A DNA stretch of 20,604 nt from Pseudomonadota bacterium (GTDB taxonomy: Bacteria > Pseudomonadota > Gammaproteobacteria > Steroidobacterales > Steroidobacteraceae): positions 1 to 20,604 of the forward strand of contig JAJYTX010000008.1 in NCBI GenBank assembly GCA_021792815.1, given 5' to 3'. Both the position numbers and the translations under genes were made by a program. Within the stretch, counting starts at the first letter, position 1. The number at the start of each line of letters is the position of its first letter. Shown here one piece after another: positions 6,436 through 14,850 of this stretch. Under the pieces are notes generated by a model. It ran no database searches. It saw only the letters and a program-made list of their open reading frames with translations, and was not told the origin of the DNA.

Positions 6436-7758
6436 ATGCGCTCACGATCGCTCATTGGGATTGGGCTCCTTCCGCTGCTGCTCGCGCTCGCCTCCTGCGG
6501 CGGGGGGGGCGGCTCGAGCATCGCCACCAGCCCGGGCACCTCGGGCGGTTCGGGCGGCGGGCAGACCATCACCACCTCCGGCGCCAATGTCGTCACGATG
6601 ACCGTCGATGCCGGTCCGCCAGGCGTCAATGCCGCCGACATTCCCTACATCACGGTCACCGTCTGCAACCCCGGCAATACGTCCCAGTGTCAGACCTTCG
6701 ATCACATCGAGGTCGATACCGGCTCGTACGGGTTCCGGATTCTCGCCGATGCCACGGACACCTCCGGCAACGCCTACGGCCTCAGCCTGCCGCCTGAAAC
6801 CGACAGCGGGGGCAACCCTCTGGCCGAGTGCACGGCGTTCGTCGACGGCTACAGCTGGGGCCCGGTGGCCACCGCCGATCTGCAGATCAGCGGCGAGGCG
6901 GCCAACGGCGTACCAGTGCAGGTGATCGGCGATCCCGGCTTCCCGGCGGCCCCCTCGAGCTGCAGCACCAACGGCACCGGGACCGCGGAAAACACGGTCA
7001 GCGCCTTCGGCGCCAACGGCATCCTCGGCGTCGGCCCGTTCACGCACGACTGCGGATCAGGCTGCGTCGGCGCGGCCAACGTCGGTAACGGCGTCTACTA
7101 CACCTGTCCGCCGGCCGGCTGCCAGGAGACCGCCCTCAGCAGTACCGACCAGGAGGTCTCCAACCCGGTGCCCGGCTTCCCGACCGACAACAACGGGGTG
7201 ATCATCGAGCTGCCGCCCATCGCCTCCAGCGGCGCGCCGACGGCCACCGGCTCCCTGGTGTTCGGCATCGGCACCGAAGGCAACAATGGCCTGAGCGCCG
7301 TGAACGTGCTCACCGCGGACAGCAACGGCTATGTCACCACCTCCTTCAACGGCCAGTCGCTGCCCCAGTCGCTGTTCGACACCGGCTCGAACGCCTATTA
7401 CTTCGATGACCCCTCGATCCCGACCTGCACCGCCTCGGGAATGAGCAGCTGGTTCTGCCCGTCCTCCCCCCTGACCCTCGGCGCGACCAACTACGCGGTG
7501 GACTCGAGCGGCACGATGACCGGGCAGAGCTCCAGCGTGACGTTCTACGTCGACAACGCCCAGACGCTGTTCAACAGCAGCAACACGGCCTTCAACGACA
7601 TCGCGGCGAGCAGCGGCAGCCAGGCCGCCTACTGCCAGAACGGCAGCAGCAACTGTTCGTTCGACTTCGGGCTGCCGTTTTTCTTCGGCCGCGATGTGTA
7701 CGTGGCCATCTCCGGGGCGAACACCCCGGCGGGCCTGGGCCCCTACTTCGCGTACTGA
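6436..7758 (+). CDS. DUF3443 lipoprotein with pepsin-like double DTGS architecture
   Basis: A 440-residue lipoprotein. The signal peptide (MRSRSLIGIGLLPLLLALAS) ends in lipobox LAS-Cys21, followed by a Gly/Ser-rich linker, so it is probably anchored in the outer or inner membrane. I use the ATG at 6436 because it puts the leader first; a TTG seven codons upstream overlaps the previous stop. The body matches DUF3443. It shows DTGS at 94-97 (IEVDTGSYGFRIL), GILGVG at 195-200, a second DTGS at 315-318 (SLFDTGSNAYYF), and a closing strand LPFFFGRDVYVAISG with GLGPYF after it. These landmarks fall in the order and rough spacing of the two lobes of pepsin-type aspartic peptidases. Twelve cysteines besides the lipid-anchored one could form disulfides. 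Enzymatic activity is inference. Co-transcribed with DUF2844 and probably the GST gene 32 bases on. Confidence 0.85.
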   Translation: MRSRSLIGIGLLPLLLALASCGGGGGSSIATSPGTSGGSGGGQTITTSGANVVTMTVDAGPPGVNAADIPYITVTVCNPGNTSQCQTFDHIEVDTGSYGFRILADATDTSGNAYGLSLPPETDSGGNPLAECTAFVDGYSWGPVATADLQISGEAANGVPVQVIGDPGFPAAPSSCSTNGTGTAENTVSAFGANGILGVGPFTHDCGSGCVGAANVGNGVYYTCPPAGCQETALSSTDQEVSNPVPGFPTDNNGVIIELPPIASSGAPTATGSLVFGIGTEGNNGLSAVNVLTADSNGYVTTSFNGQSLPQSLFDTGSNAYYFDDPSIPTCTASGMSSWFCPSSPLTLGATNYAVDSSGTMTGQSSSVTFYVDNAQTLFNSSNTAFNDIAASSGSQAAYCQNGSSNCSFDFGLPFFFGRDVYVAISGANTPAGLGPYFAY

Positions 7759-7790
7759 CCACCGCGGCGAACCGGCACGAGGGCCCGTCC

Positions 7791-8495
7791 ATGAGCGATC
7801 TGTCCGCCTTTCCGATCTGCCGCAAATGGCCCGCGCGCCACCCCGATCGGCTGCAGCTGTACTCGCTGCCGACGCCGAACGGCGTCAAGGCGTCGATCCT
7901 GCTCGAGGAAACGGCCCTGCCCTACGAGGCGCACCGGGTGAGCTTCGAGGCGCGGGAGCAGCTCTCGCCGGAGTTCCTCTCGCTCAATCCCAACAACAAG
8001 ATCCCCGCGATCCTCGATCCCGACGGCCCGGGCGGCCGGCCGCTGCCGCTGTTCGAGTCCGGCGCGATCCTGATTTATCTCGCCGAGAAGACCGGCCGGT
8101 TTCTGCCCAGCGAACCGGCCGGGCGCTACCGGACCCTGCAGTGGCTGATGTTCCAGATGGGCGGCATCGGACCGATGTTCGGCCAGCTCGGATTCTTCCA
8201 CAAGTTCGCCGGCAGACAGATCGAGGACAAGCGCCCGCTGGAGCGTTACGCCGCCGAATCCAGGCGCCTGCTCGGCGTGCTCGAAGGACAGCTGCGCCAG
8301 CAGGCCTGGGTCGCCGGCGACGAATACACTATCGCCGACATCGCCATTTTCCCCTGGGTGCGCAGCCTCGTCGGCTTCTACGAGGCGGGTGATCTGGTCG
8401 GCATCGGAGATTTTCCACACGTGACACGGGCGCTCGATGTCTTCACGGCCCGTCCGGCGGTGGCGAGGGGACTGCAGATCCCCGCGCAGGACTGA
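7791..8495 (+). CDS. Nu-class glutathione S-transferase family protein (YfcG/YghU-like)
   Basis: A 234-residue soluble protein. The N-terminal thioredoxin-fold half has LYSLPTPNGVKASILLEE with the Thr28-Pro-Asn30 motif that binds glutathione in YfcG/YghU. This is followed by NPNNKIPAILD (the cis-Pro loop, residues 66-76) and LFESGAILIYLAEKTG, where Glu89-Ser90 bind the glutamyl part. The helical C-terminal half includes LQWLMFQMGGIGPMFGQ and VAGDEYTIADIAIFPW, both typical of the class. Known members reduce disulfides with glutathione rather than conjugate it. It follows the DUF3443 gene by 32 bases on the same strand, with AGGG ten bases before the ATG, so it is likely the third gene of that operon. 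No signal peptide is seen; the enzyme should be cytosolic. Confidence 0.9.
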   Translation: MSDLSAFPICRKWPARHPDRLQLYSLPTPNGVKASILLEETALPYEAHRVSFEAREQLSPEFLSLNPNNKIPAILDPDGPGGRPLPLFESGAILIYLAEKTGRFLPSEPAGRYRTLQWLMFQMGGIGPMFGQLGFFHKFAGRQIEDKRPLERYAAESRRLLGVLEGQLRQQAWVAGDEYTIADIAIFPWVRSLVGFYEAGDLVGIGDFPHVTRALDVFTARPAVARGLQIPAQD

Positions 8496-8497
8496 GC

Positions 8498-8534
8498 GGC
8501 GCGGAGCCCAAGCGCCTCGCTCGGGCACCGCGCC
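8498..8534. terminator. Hairpin between converging GST and ATPase genes
   Basis: GGCGCGG-A-GCCC (8498-8509) pairs with GGGC-A-CCGCGCC (8523-8534): an 11-bp stem with one A/A mismatch in the 58-bp gap between two stop codons. There is no T-run on either side. It may stop transcription from both directions, but that is inference from position. Confidence 0.35.
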
Positions 8535-8553
8535 ACCGTGACGATCGGCGGCT

Positions 8554-11118
8554 TCAGCGGGCGGATGCGCCCGGGAGCGCCCGCGCCGCACCCGGCCCGG
8601 AGCCGCTGCCCGCGCCGCCCTCCCGGCCTCCCGCGCCGCCCCTGCCCTGCAGGGCACGGTACACGCGCAGCTTCAACTCGTCCTCGATGACAATCCACGC
8701 GAGCGCATACGCCCACACCAGGCCGACATCGAGCCAGGGGATCTTCGCGACCAGCCAGCCGAATCCGACGATCAGCGCCGCGACCGACTGCGTGGACAGC
8801 ACCGCGACGAGCAGCACCGGGGCCGGCCGCGGCGGGTGAAAGAACCGCTGCCGGGTGCGCGCCACCAACAGCGTCAGATGGCCGGCCACCGCGAGCTTGA
8901 GGAAGATCAGAGACTGCAGCTGCGGCTGCGTCAGCCGCAGGTAGTGCAGCGCAATGACCATCAGCCCGAAGGTCTCGACGACACCGATCACGCCGAGCGC
9001 GGAGGCGACGGCGAGCACTCGCCGCATGTCCCAGCGGACCGGGACCGGGCTGAGCGCGGTGCGATCGTAGGCGATGGTCATGATCGGCAGATCGTTCAAC
9101 AGCGCGAGCAGGATGATGAGCAACGGGGTGATCGGAAAGAACCGATACACCGCGATCGCGACGACCACGAACAGCATGATGCGCAGCGTCTCGGTGATCC
9201 GGTAGATCGCGTACGAGGTCATCCGCTCGAAGATGCGGCGCGCCTCCTCGACGGCCCGGATGATCACGCCGAGACCCGGCGCCGTGAGCACCACGGCCGC
9301 CGCCGCGCGTGCCGCGTCCGTCGCGCCGGACACGGCGATGCCCACTTCGGCCTGCCTCAGCGCCGGGGCATCGTTGACGCCGTCCCCGGTCATGCCCGTG
9401 ATGTGCTGCCGGCGCTGCAGCGCCTGGACGATGGCGAACTTGTGCTCGGGCGCCACTTCCGCGAAGCCGTCCGCCGCGTCGATTCCGCGCTCCGCCTCGG
9501 CATCGAGCCCACCCTCCCGGCCGATTCCGGCGAGCGATTCGGCCGCCAGGATGCGGCTGCCGAGGCCGATCCGGGCGGCGATCTGCCGGGCGATCGCCAC
9601 GTTGTCGCCCGTGACCATCTTCACCCGCAGGCCATGGCGCTGCGCCTGCGCGATCACCTCCCGGGCATCGGCCCGCGGCGGATCGGCGAGCGGCAACAGG
9701 CCGAGGAAGGTCCAGTGTTGCCCGTCGGCGCTGCGCGCCACCCCGAGCGTGCGATCCCCCTGCCCGGCGAATCGCTCGATGTGCGCCTGCGCCTGCCCGT
9801 TCAGCGTCGGATCGGGTCGGGCCAGGCCCAGAATGACCTGGGGCGCGCCCTTGGTGACGGTGAACGAGCGGCCCTGCGGGTCGATGACCCGCGCCTCGGT
9901 GCGCTTGCGCACCGGATCGAAGGGCACGAAGCCCTGCTGGTGATAACGGCCGAGCACGGCCGGATCGGCGAGTCCCTTGATCACCGCGACATCGATGGCA
10001 TCGCCGTCATCGAGCGGCGACGCCAGCGCGCCGGCCAGGATGAGCTCCTGAGCGGAAATCCCGCCGAAGCACACCGGCTCGCCGAGCGTCAGGGTGTTCT
10101 CTGTGAGCGTACCGGTCTTGTCCGAGCACAGGACATCCATGCCCGCCATTTCCTCGATCGATTCCAGCCGCGAGACGATCGCCTTCATCCTGGAGAGCAC
10201 CAGCGCTCCGACCGCCATCGTCACCGAAAGCACCGCCGGCATGGCGACCGGAATGGAGGCGACGGTGAGGATGAGCGCGAACTCGATCACTCGAAACGGC
10301 GCCGTGTGGCGCCAGAGTTCCACTGCGATCAGGATCGCGGCCAGCACCACGCTGAGAGAGATGAGATACCGCCCGATGGCGGTGACGGCCTTCTGAAAGT
10401 GCGAGACGGGATGGGCGGTGCCGACGAGCCGGGCCGTCTCGCCGAAGAAGGTGTCCATGCCGGTCGCCACGACGAGTCCGAGCATCGTGCCCTGCCGGGC
10501 GATCGAGCCGGAGTACGCGACGTCACCGGGTTTCTTGTCGACCGGCAGAGACTCTCCGGTGAGGGCCGACTGATCGACGCTCAGGTAATCGCCTTCGAAG
10601 AGCTTGATGTCCGCCGGCACGATCCTGCCGAGATGCAGCCGGACGACGTCGCCGGGCACGAGTTCCCGGGCATCGAGTTCCTGCCACCGGCCGTCGCGAA
10701 GCACCCGGGCCCTGAGCGCCAACGTCTTCTTGAGCTGTTCGATGGCATTGCCGGCCTGGAACTCTTCCCAGAAGCCCACCACGCCGTTGAACACCAGCAG
10801 CACCAGGATGATGACGAGATCGGCCCAGTGGCGGATCAGGGCCGAGAGCAGCGCCGCGGCTTCGATCATCCAGGCGATCGGCCCCCAGAAGTAGCCGAGG
10901 AACTTGCGCAGCGGGCGGGCGCGCGTCTCGCGCAGCGCATTCGGGCCGGAGCGCTCCAGGCGCGTGCGCGCTTGCGCCGTGCTCAGCCCCTGCGGTCCGC
11001 TCTCGAGCGCCTGGAACAGCGCCGCGGCGCTTTCGGTCTGGAACCGGCTGCGGCGCAGGGAGGTTTCCCCGGAGACCTCCTCCCGGTGATCGGTCCCCCG
11101 GCTCGTGACGTCAGCCAT
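8554..11118 (-). CDS. P-type proton-translocating ATPase (P3A, plasma-membrane H+-ATPase type)
   Basis: An 854-residue pump, started at the ATG 11116-11118 because GAGGAG lies nine bases upstream; a longer frame exists but has no such site. In order it has an N-terminal cation-ATPase segment, TGES (187-190) of the actuator domain, and PVAMPAVLSVTMAVGA in M4. Then come the phosphorylation site DKTGTLT (Asp333), TGDNVAIA, and the hinge TGDGVNDAP (577-585). Residues typical of proton pumps are present: Asp676 in LLNDLPIMTIAYD of M6, the position of the proton acceptor in plant H+-ATPases, and Asn111 in M2. It should export protons at ATP cost, setting membrane potential or cytoplasmic pH. The Gly/Ala-rich tail after residue 825 is low complexity. 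It faces the GST gene tail to tail. Confidence 0.92.
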   Translation of the reverse strand: MADVTSRGTDHREEVSGETSLRRSRFQTESAAALFQALESGPQGLSTAQARTRLERSGPNALRETRARPLRKFLGYFWGPIAWMIEAAALLSALIRHWADLVIILVLLVFNGVVGFWEEFQAGNAIEQLKKTLALRARVLRDGRWQELDARELVPGDVVRLHLGRIVPADIKLFEGDYLSVDQSALTGESLPVDKKPGDVAYSGSIARQGTMLGLVVATGMDTFFGETARLVGTAHPVSHFQKAVTAIGRYLISLSVVLAAILIAVELWRHTAPFRVIEFALILTVASIPVAMPAVLSVTMAVGALVLSRMKAIVSRLESIEEMAGMDVLCSDKTGTLTENTLTLGEPVCFGGISAQELILAGALASPLDDGDAIDVAVIKGLADPAVLGRYHQQGFVPFDPVRKRTEARVIDPQGRSFTVTKGAPQVILGLARPDPTLNGQAQAHIERFAGQGDRTLGVARSADGQHWTFLGLLPLADPPRADAREVIAQAQRHGLRVKMVTGDNVAIARQIAARIGLGSRILAAESLAGIGREGGLDAEAERGIDAADGFAEVAPEHKFAIVQALQRRQHITGMTGDGVNDAPALRQAEVGIAVSGATDAARAAAAVVLTAPGLGVIIRAVEEARRIFERMTSYAIYRITETLRIMLFVVVAIAVYRFFPITPLLIILLALLNDLPIMTIAYDRTALSPVPVRWDMRRVLAVASALGVIGVVETFGLMVIALHYLRLTQPQLQSLIFLKLAVAGHLTLLVARTRQRFFHPPRPAPVLLVAVLSTQSVAALIVGFGWLVAKIPWLDVGLVWAYALAWIVIEDELKLRVYRALQGRGGAGGREGGAGSGSGPGAARALPGASAR

Positions 11119-11783
11119 GCGGCCGTTCTCCTCGGCGGACAGAGGCCACCGCCGCGCACACGAAACACTGCGCACACGGCGGCATAGGATGCAACGGCCC
11201 GGGCCCGCGGCAAATCCGCGAAACTACGCAACGGCGGCCACTCCGGCATGGGCTCGATCGGGTGCCGCGGCACCGTGCCCGCCGCCATCGTGCCGCGGGC
11301 ACACGCAGGCCTGGAACGCGGAACCACAGCGCTTCGGCACACCGCTTCACCTGTCGAGGCTGCGCCGCGTTCATCCGAACCGTCGTCCAGCCTATCCCCG
11401 GCACTTGACGGACGGCCGGGCGGATGCCCGATACCCGGTGCGCCGAACGCGCCAGAACGACGGACTGTGCGAGCCGGACCAGAACCGGCACCCCGTCACA
11501 ATTTCCCTCCGGGTCCGAACAGGCACCTGCCGAAAACATTACGGTAGGCGTCACGAACCCGATGCGATGTGTCTCCGTTGGCGGACATGCAGCAGAGGCG
11601 GAAATTTTATGTCAAATTTTCACCCCTGTATCACGACCGGCCGTTGCTCAACTACGCGCAACATCCCCAGGGTCTGCGGACTATCCTTGTCATCTATTCT
11701 GAAGGACCGACGTTGAACGTCATGTCGTGAAGGAAATTGCGTCAAAGGGACAGACATACTTTGATCACCGGAGATCCGTGACC
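11119..11783. other. 665-bp intergenic stretch; short palindromes, no gene seen
   Basis: This lies between two divergently read genes, so both promoters should be here. I see no frame that looks like a known protein. Structures present are a perfect palindrome GTGCCGCGGCAC (11262-11273), an 8-bp inverted repeat GTGCCCGC/GCGGGCAC (11275-11282 and 11295-11302), and GACGTT-G-AACGTC (11709-11721) in the leader of the DUF4382 gene. The part from 11590 on is notably richer in A and T (for example AAATTTTATGTCAAATTTTC), which fits a promoter area or upstream element. Confidence 0.4.
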
Positions 11784-12725
11784 ATGAGACACTTTATGCA
11801 GCCCATGCACCGCTGGAAACGTTTGCGAACGGCTGTCCTCGTATGCCTTGCCCTGCCGCTGGCGGCATGCGGCGGAGGCGGCGCTTCATCTCCGGCCACC
11901 CTGAATCTCGGCATCACCGACGGCCCGGTCGATTCGGCCAGCTCGGTAACGATTTCCTTCACCGGCGTCGAGCTGCAGCCAAGCAGCGGCGGCAATCCCG
12001 TCACCTTCAACTTCAATACGCCACAGACGATCAACCTGCTGAACGAGCAAAACGGCAATGAGGCATCGCTTCTCAATGGTGCCGCCGTGCCGGCGGGCAA
12101 TTACGCCTGGATCCGTCTGCTGCTCAATGTCGCTGCGGACGGCACCGTGGCCAATTCGTACATCGAGATCAACGGCGCCCAGTACCCGCTGATGATCCCG
12201 AGCGGCGCCCAGACGGGGCTGAAGCTGGTTCAAGGCTTCACCATGACGGCCAACCAGGTGGCCAACTTCACCATCGACTTCATGCTGCAGCAGTCGATCA
12301 CCGCCCCAGCGGGGCAGACCAGCGGCGGCACACAGGATTACATCCTGCGACCGGCGCTGCGCTTGATCAACAATGTCCAGGCCGGAACGATCAGCGGCAC
12401 CGTGGCACTCTCGACCTTGCAGAGTAATTCGGCGTGCCTGAACGGATATTCCGGGAGCGGCCCGCTGCCCAATGCGCACGTGTACGTCTTCTCCGGAACC
12501 GCGACTCCCTCGAGCAGCCTCACCCCGGTGGTGGAACCGCAGATCACGCTGTCGTCCTCGGGCAGCTACTCCTACGACCAGCCGTTCCTGCTCGCCGGCA
12601 GCTACACGCTCGCGGTCGCCTGCACGAGCACATCGACTACGGGCTCGACCACGGTAGCGTTCCTGCCATCCGCGGGAATCTCCGCCACAGTAACCGCCAA
12701 TCAGACGACGACGGTAAATTTCTGA
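11784..12725 (+). CDS. DUF4382 lipoprotein
   Basis: A 313-residue lipoprotein. The ATG at 11784 has GGAG ten bases upstream; a GTG 19 codons earlier is possible but would push the leader inward. The leader RTAVLVCLALPLAAC ends in a lipobox with Cys29, followed by GGGGA. Residues 38-196 show the DUF4382 pattern (LNLGITDGPVDSASSVTISF, then GVELQ, then VPAGNYAWIRLLL). The tail from about residue 200 (GTISGTVALSTL... ending TTTVNF) resembles a carboxypeptidase-regulatory or Ig-like beta domain. It is probably anchored in the envelope facing periplasm or surface. Family function is unknown. It shares the Cys-Gly4 anchor style with the DUF3443 lipoprotein upstream but is a separate unit. Confidence 0.85.
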   Translation: MRHFMQPMHRWKRLRTAVLVCLALPLAACGGGGASSPATLNLGITDGPVDSASSVTISFTGVELQPSSGGNPVTFNFNTPQTINLLNEQNGNEASLLNGAAVPAGNYAWIRLLLNVAADGTVANSYIEINGAQYPLMIPSGAQTGLKLVQGFTMTANQVANFTIDFMLQQSITAPAGQTSGGTQDYILRPALRLINNVQAGTISGTVALSTLQSNSACLNGYSGSGPLPNAHVYVFSGTATPSSSLTPVVEPQITLSSSGSYSYDQPFLLAGSYTLAVACTSTSTTGSTTVAFLPSAGISATVTANQTTTVNF

Positions 12726-12743
12726 GCCACCCGTGAGCCACTA

Positions 12744-12776
12744 GCCTACCGATCGGGATGCACCCGGTCGGTAGGC
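12744..12776 (+). terminator. Strong hairpin after the DUF4382 gene
   Basis: GCCTACCGATCGGG (12744-12757), loop ATGCA, CCCGGTCGGTAGGC (12763-12776): a 14-bp stem, perfect apart from one T-G wobble, 18 bases past the stop. No T-run follows, so it may be a Rho-assisted or 3'-end-protecting terminator. Confidence 0.5.
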
Positions 12777-12929
12777 ATAACGGCGGCCCCGACCCTTCGC
12801 GAACCAGAACCACCGCACGGGCAGCGACTTTGGCGGCAGCCCCGGCCTATCGGGGGACTTTCACACTCCCATCCATACCGCGCACCGCGGACCTTCACCG
12901 GACGTCTGCACCGACCGTTTGAAGGCCGG

Positions 12930-12935
12930 TATACT
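12930..12935 (+). promoter_or_regulatory. Possible -10 box for cobQ
   Basis: TATACT lies about 105 bases ahead of the cobQ start, in otherwise GC-rich DNA. The best -35 at 17 bp (TGCACC) is weak. I looked for a cobalamin riboswitch in 12777-13040 and could not find its conserved B12-box or core. Confidence 0.3.
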
Positions 12936-13040
12936 CACTCGCCTCGTCGACACACCAGGCGGCCGGCACTTTGCCTCTGGTCAGGACGCGCCGCGGGGAC
13001 GTCCCAAGCGCGCCCCGGAGGCCCACCCGGAATTTCCCTC

Positions 13041-14546
13041 ATGACCGCGCGCACACTCATGATCCAGGGCACGAGCTCCGATGCGGGCAAGAGCACGCTG
13101 GTCGCGGGCCTGTGCCGGGTGCTGCGACGCCGGGGTGTGCGCGTCGCGCCGTTCAAGCCGCAGAACATGTCACTGAACAGCGCGGTCGCGAGCGACGGCG
13201 GCGAGATCGGACGCGCCCAGGCGCTGCAGGCACTGGCGGCGGGCATTGCTCCGACGACGGACATGAATCCGGTCCTGCTCAAACCGGAAAGCGACCGTGG
13301 GGCGCAGGTGATCATTCAGGGCCGACCGATCGGCGCGCTCGATGCGGCCGGCTACCACGCGTACAAGCGGATCGCGCGCCAGGCGGTGCTCGAGTCCTAC
13401 CAGCGACTGGCGTCTGCCTACGAGCTGATCGTGGTCGAAGGCGCGGGCTCTCCGGCCGAAATCAACCTGCGCGCCAACGATATCGCCAACATGGGATTCG
13501 CCGAGGCCATCGACTGCCCCGTGGCGCTGATCGCGGACATCGACCGCGGAGGGGTGTTCGCGCAGCTGGTCGGCACGCTGGCGCTGCTCAGCGAGTCCGA
13601 GCGCGCGCGCGTCACCGGCTTCGTGATCAATCGCTTCCGCGGCGATCGGGCACTGCTCGATCCCGGGCTCGAGTGGCTCGAGACGCACAGCGGCAAGCCG
13701 GTATTCGGCGTGCTGCCGTACCTCGAGAACCTGCACCTCGACGCCGAGGACGGCATCCGCCGCGAGCCGGACCCACCCGCAACGCAGGCGGCGCGGCTGC
13801 GCGTGGTCGTACCGGTCACGCCGCGAATCTCCAACCACACCGATTTCGATCCGCTGCGCCAGCACCCGCAGATCGACTTCCGCTACACCGTGGACCCCCA
13901 CGACGTAACCGGCGCCGATCTCATCATCCTGCCCGGCTCGAAGTCCGTGTGCGCCGATCTCGCCTGGCTGCGCGAGCGCGGCTGGGGCGAGCGCCTCGCA
14001 CGACACCTGCGCTACGGCGGACGGCTGATCGGCATCTGTGGCGGCTTGCAGATGCTCGGCGAGACGATCGCCGATCCGCATGGCGTCGAGGGATCGGTGG
14101 GGACCCGCCCGGGCTTCGGCTGGCTCACTCTGCACACCACGTTGGACAGAGAAAAACAGCTGCGCAACGTCAGCGGCCGTCTGACGCTGACGGGCGCCGT
14201 GGTCCGCGGCTACGAGATTCACATGGGCCGCAGCAGCGGCGCGGCGCTCACCCGCCCCCTGATCGAACTCGAGGACGGGCGAACCGACGGCGCCCTGTCA
14301 CCGGACGGACAGGTGCTGGGCACTTACGTGCACGGGTTGTTCGAAGAGCCGGACGCGTGCCGCGCACTGCTCGCCTGGGCCGGGCTCGCCGCGCCCATAC
14401 CGCTCGATCATCGCGAGCGACGCGAGCACGCGCTCGAGCGCCTGGCGGATGCCGTGGAGAATTCCCTGAACCTCGGGCAGTTGCTCGGCGACATCGGACC
14501 GGTGCTCCCGCCGCCGGGTCCACCGGACCCGGCCACGCGGCGATAG
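13041..14546 (+). CDS. cobQ: Cobyric acid synthase CobQ
   Basis: A 501-residue enzyme that amidates side chains of adenosylcobyrinic acid a,c-diamide to cobyric acid, using glutamine and ATP, late in the corrin ring pathway. The N-terminal dethiobiotin-synthetase-like half has the P-loop [10 protein letters not shown] (10-19), then [11 protein letters not shown] and [12 protein letters not shown]. The C-terminal class I glutamine amidotransferase half has the nucleophile Cys333 in [10 protein letters not shown] and His431 in YVHGLFEEP. Length is normal for the family and both halves look intact. The start is set by the family N-terminus ([19 protein letters not shown]). No other corrin genes are in the window, so it is separate from any cob cluster. 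Cytosolic. Confidence 0.95.
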   Translation: MTARTLMIQGTSSDAGKSTLVAGLCRVLRRRGVRVAPFKPQNMSLNSAVASDGGEIGRAQALQALAAGIAPTTDMNPVLLKPESDRGAQVIIQGRPIGALDAAGYHAYKRIARQAVLESYQRLASAYELIVVEGAGSPAEINLRANDIANMGFAEAIDCPVALIADIDRGGVFAQLVGTLALLSESERARVTGFVINRFRGDRALLDPGLEWLETHSGKPVFGVLPYLENLHLDAEDGIRREPDPPATQAARLRVVVPVTPRISNHTDFDPLRQHPQIDFRYTVDPHDVTGADLIILPGSKSVCADLAWLRERGWGERLARHLRYGGRLIGICGGLQMLGETIADPHGVEGSVGTRPGFGWLTLHTTLDREKQLRNVSGRLTLTGAVVRGYEIHMGRSSGAALTRPLIELEDGRTDGALSPDGQVLGTYVHGLFEEPDACRALLAWAGLAAPIPLDHRERREHALERLADAVENSLNLGQLLGDIGPVLPPPGPPDPATRR

Positions 14547-14570
14547 CGCAGGGATCCACGGGCCGGATGT

Positions 14571-14744
14571 TCAGGGCAGGACCGACTGCGCCGACAGCCC
14601 CAGCGGATCGAGCACCCGGGCAAGTCGCTGAGACACCGGAGCCGGCACGAGGACTCGTGGCGGCATGCGGCCTTCGCGCCACGCCTCACGCGCACGCCGG
14701 ATCAGCACTCCACGCCTGTCCGCTACCGGGACCCCCGACCCCAC
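14571..14744 (-). CDS. Possible small unrecognised protein
   Basis: A minus-strand frame open from 14789 down to the TGA at 14571-14573, with a GTG at 14744 as a possible start (57 residues). The reading VLIRRAREAWREGRMPPRVL then VPAPVSQRLARVLDPLGL looks protein-like, with GC-rich third positions. I recognise no family and see no good ribosome binding site. It lies between cobQ (converging) and hicA (diverging). It may be a remnant or chance. Confidence 0.2.
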   Translation of the reverse strand: MGSGVPVADRRGVLIRRAREAWREGRMPPRVLVPAPVSQRLARVLDPLGLSAQSVLP

Positions 14745-14822
14745 CTGACGGCGGCGGACACCGGATGGGCCTTTCAGCGCCCGCGCGCCTCACGGGCGAT
14801 GCGACCGGGTCTACTTTTCGAT

Positions 14823-14844
14823 ATGGTACCACTAGTGGTACCAT
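14823..14844 (+). promoter_or_regulatory. 22-bp perfect palindrome, probable hicAB operator
   Basis: The centre ACTAGT is flanked by GGTACC on each side, and the symmetry extends outward to AT...AT, giving 22 bp of perfect dyad symmetry seven bases before the hicA GTG. It can also be read as two TGGTACCA copies. HicB here has a ribbon-helix-helix type tail, which binds such palindromes, so autorepression of hicAB is the likely role. Confidence 0.7.
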
Positions 14845-14850
14845 GCCTTC

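Noticed and set aside
8836..11187. A 783-codon open frame on the plus strand opposite the proton ATPase
   Set aside because: It mirrors the ATPase gene almost exactly, is very rich in His, Arg, Asp and Gln, and has no recognisable domain. Long antisense frames of this kind arise from GC-rich codon use in the real gene.
12777..13040. Cobalamin riboswitch upstream of cobQ
   Set aside because: I looked for the B12-box and conserved core on both strands and found only a vague likeness on the minus strand, pointing away from cobQ.
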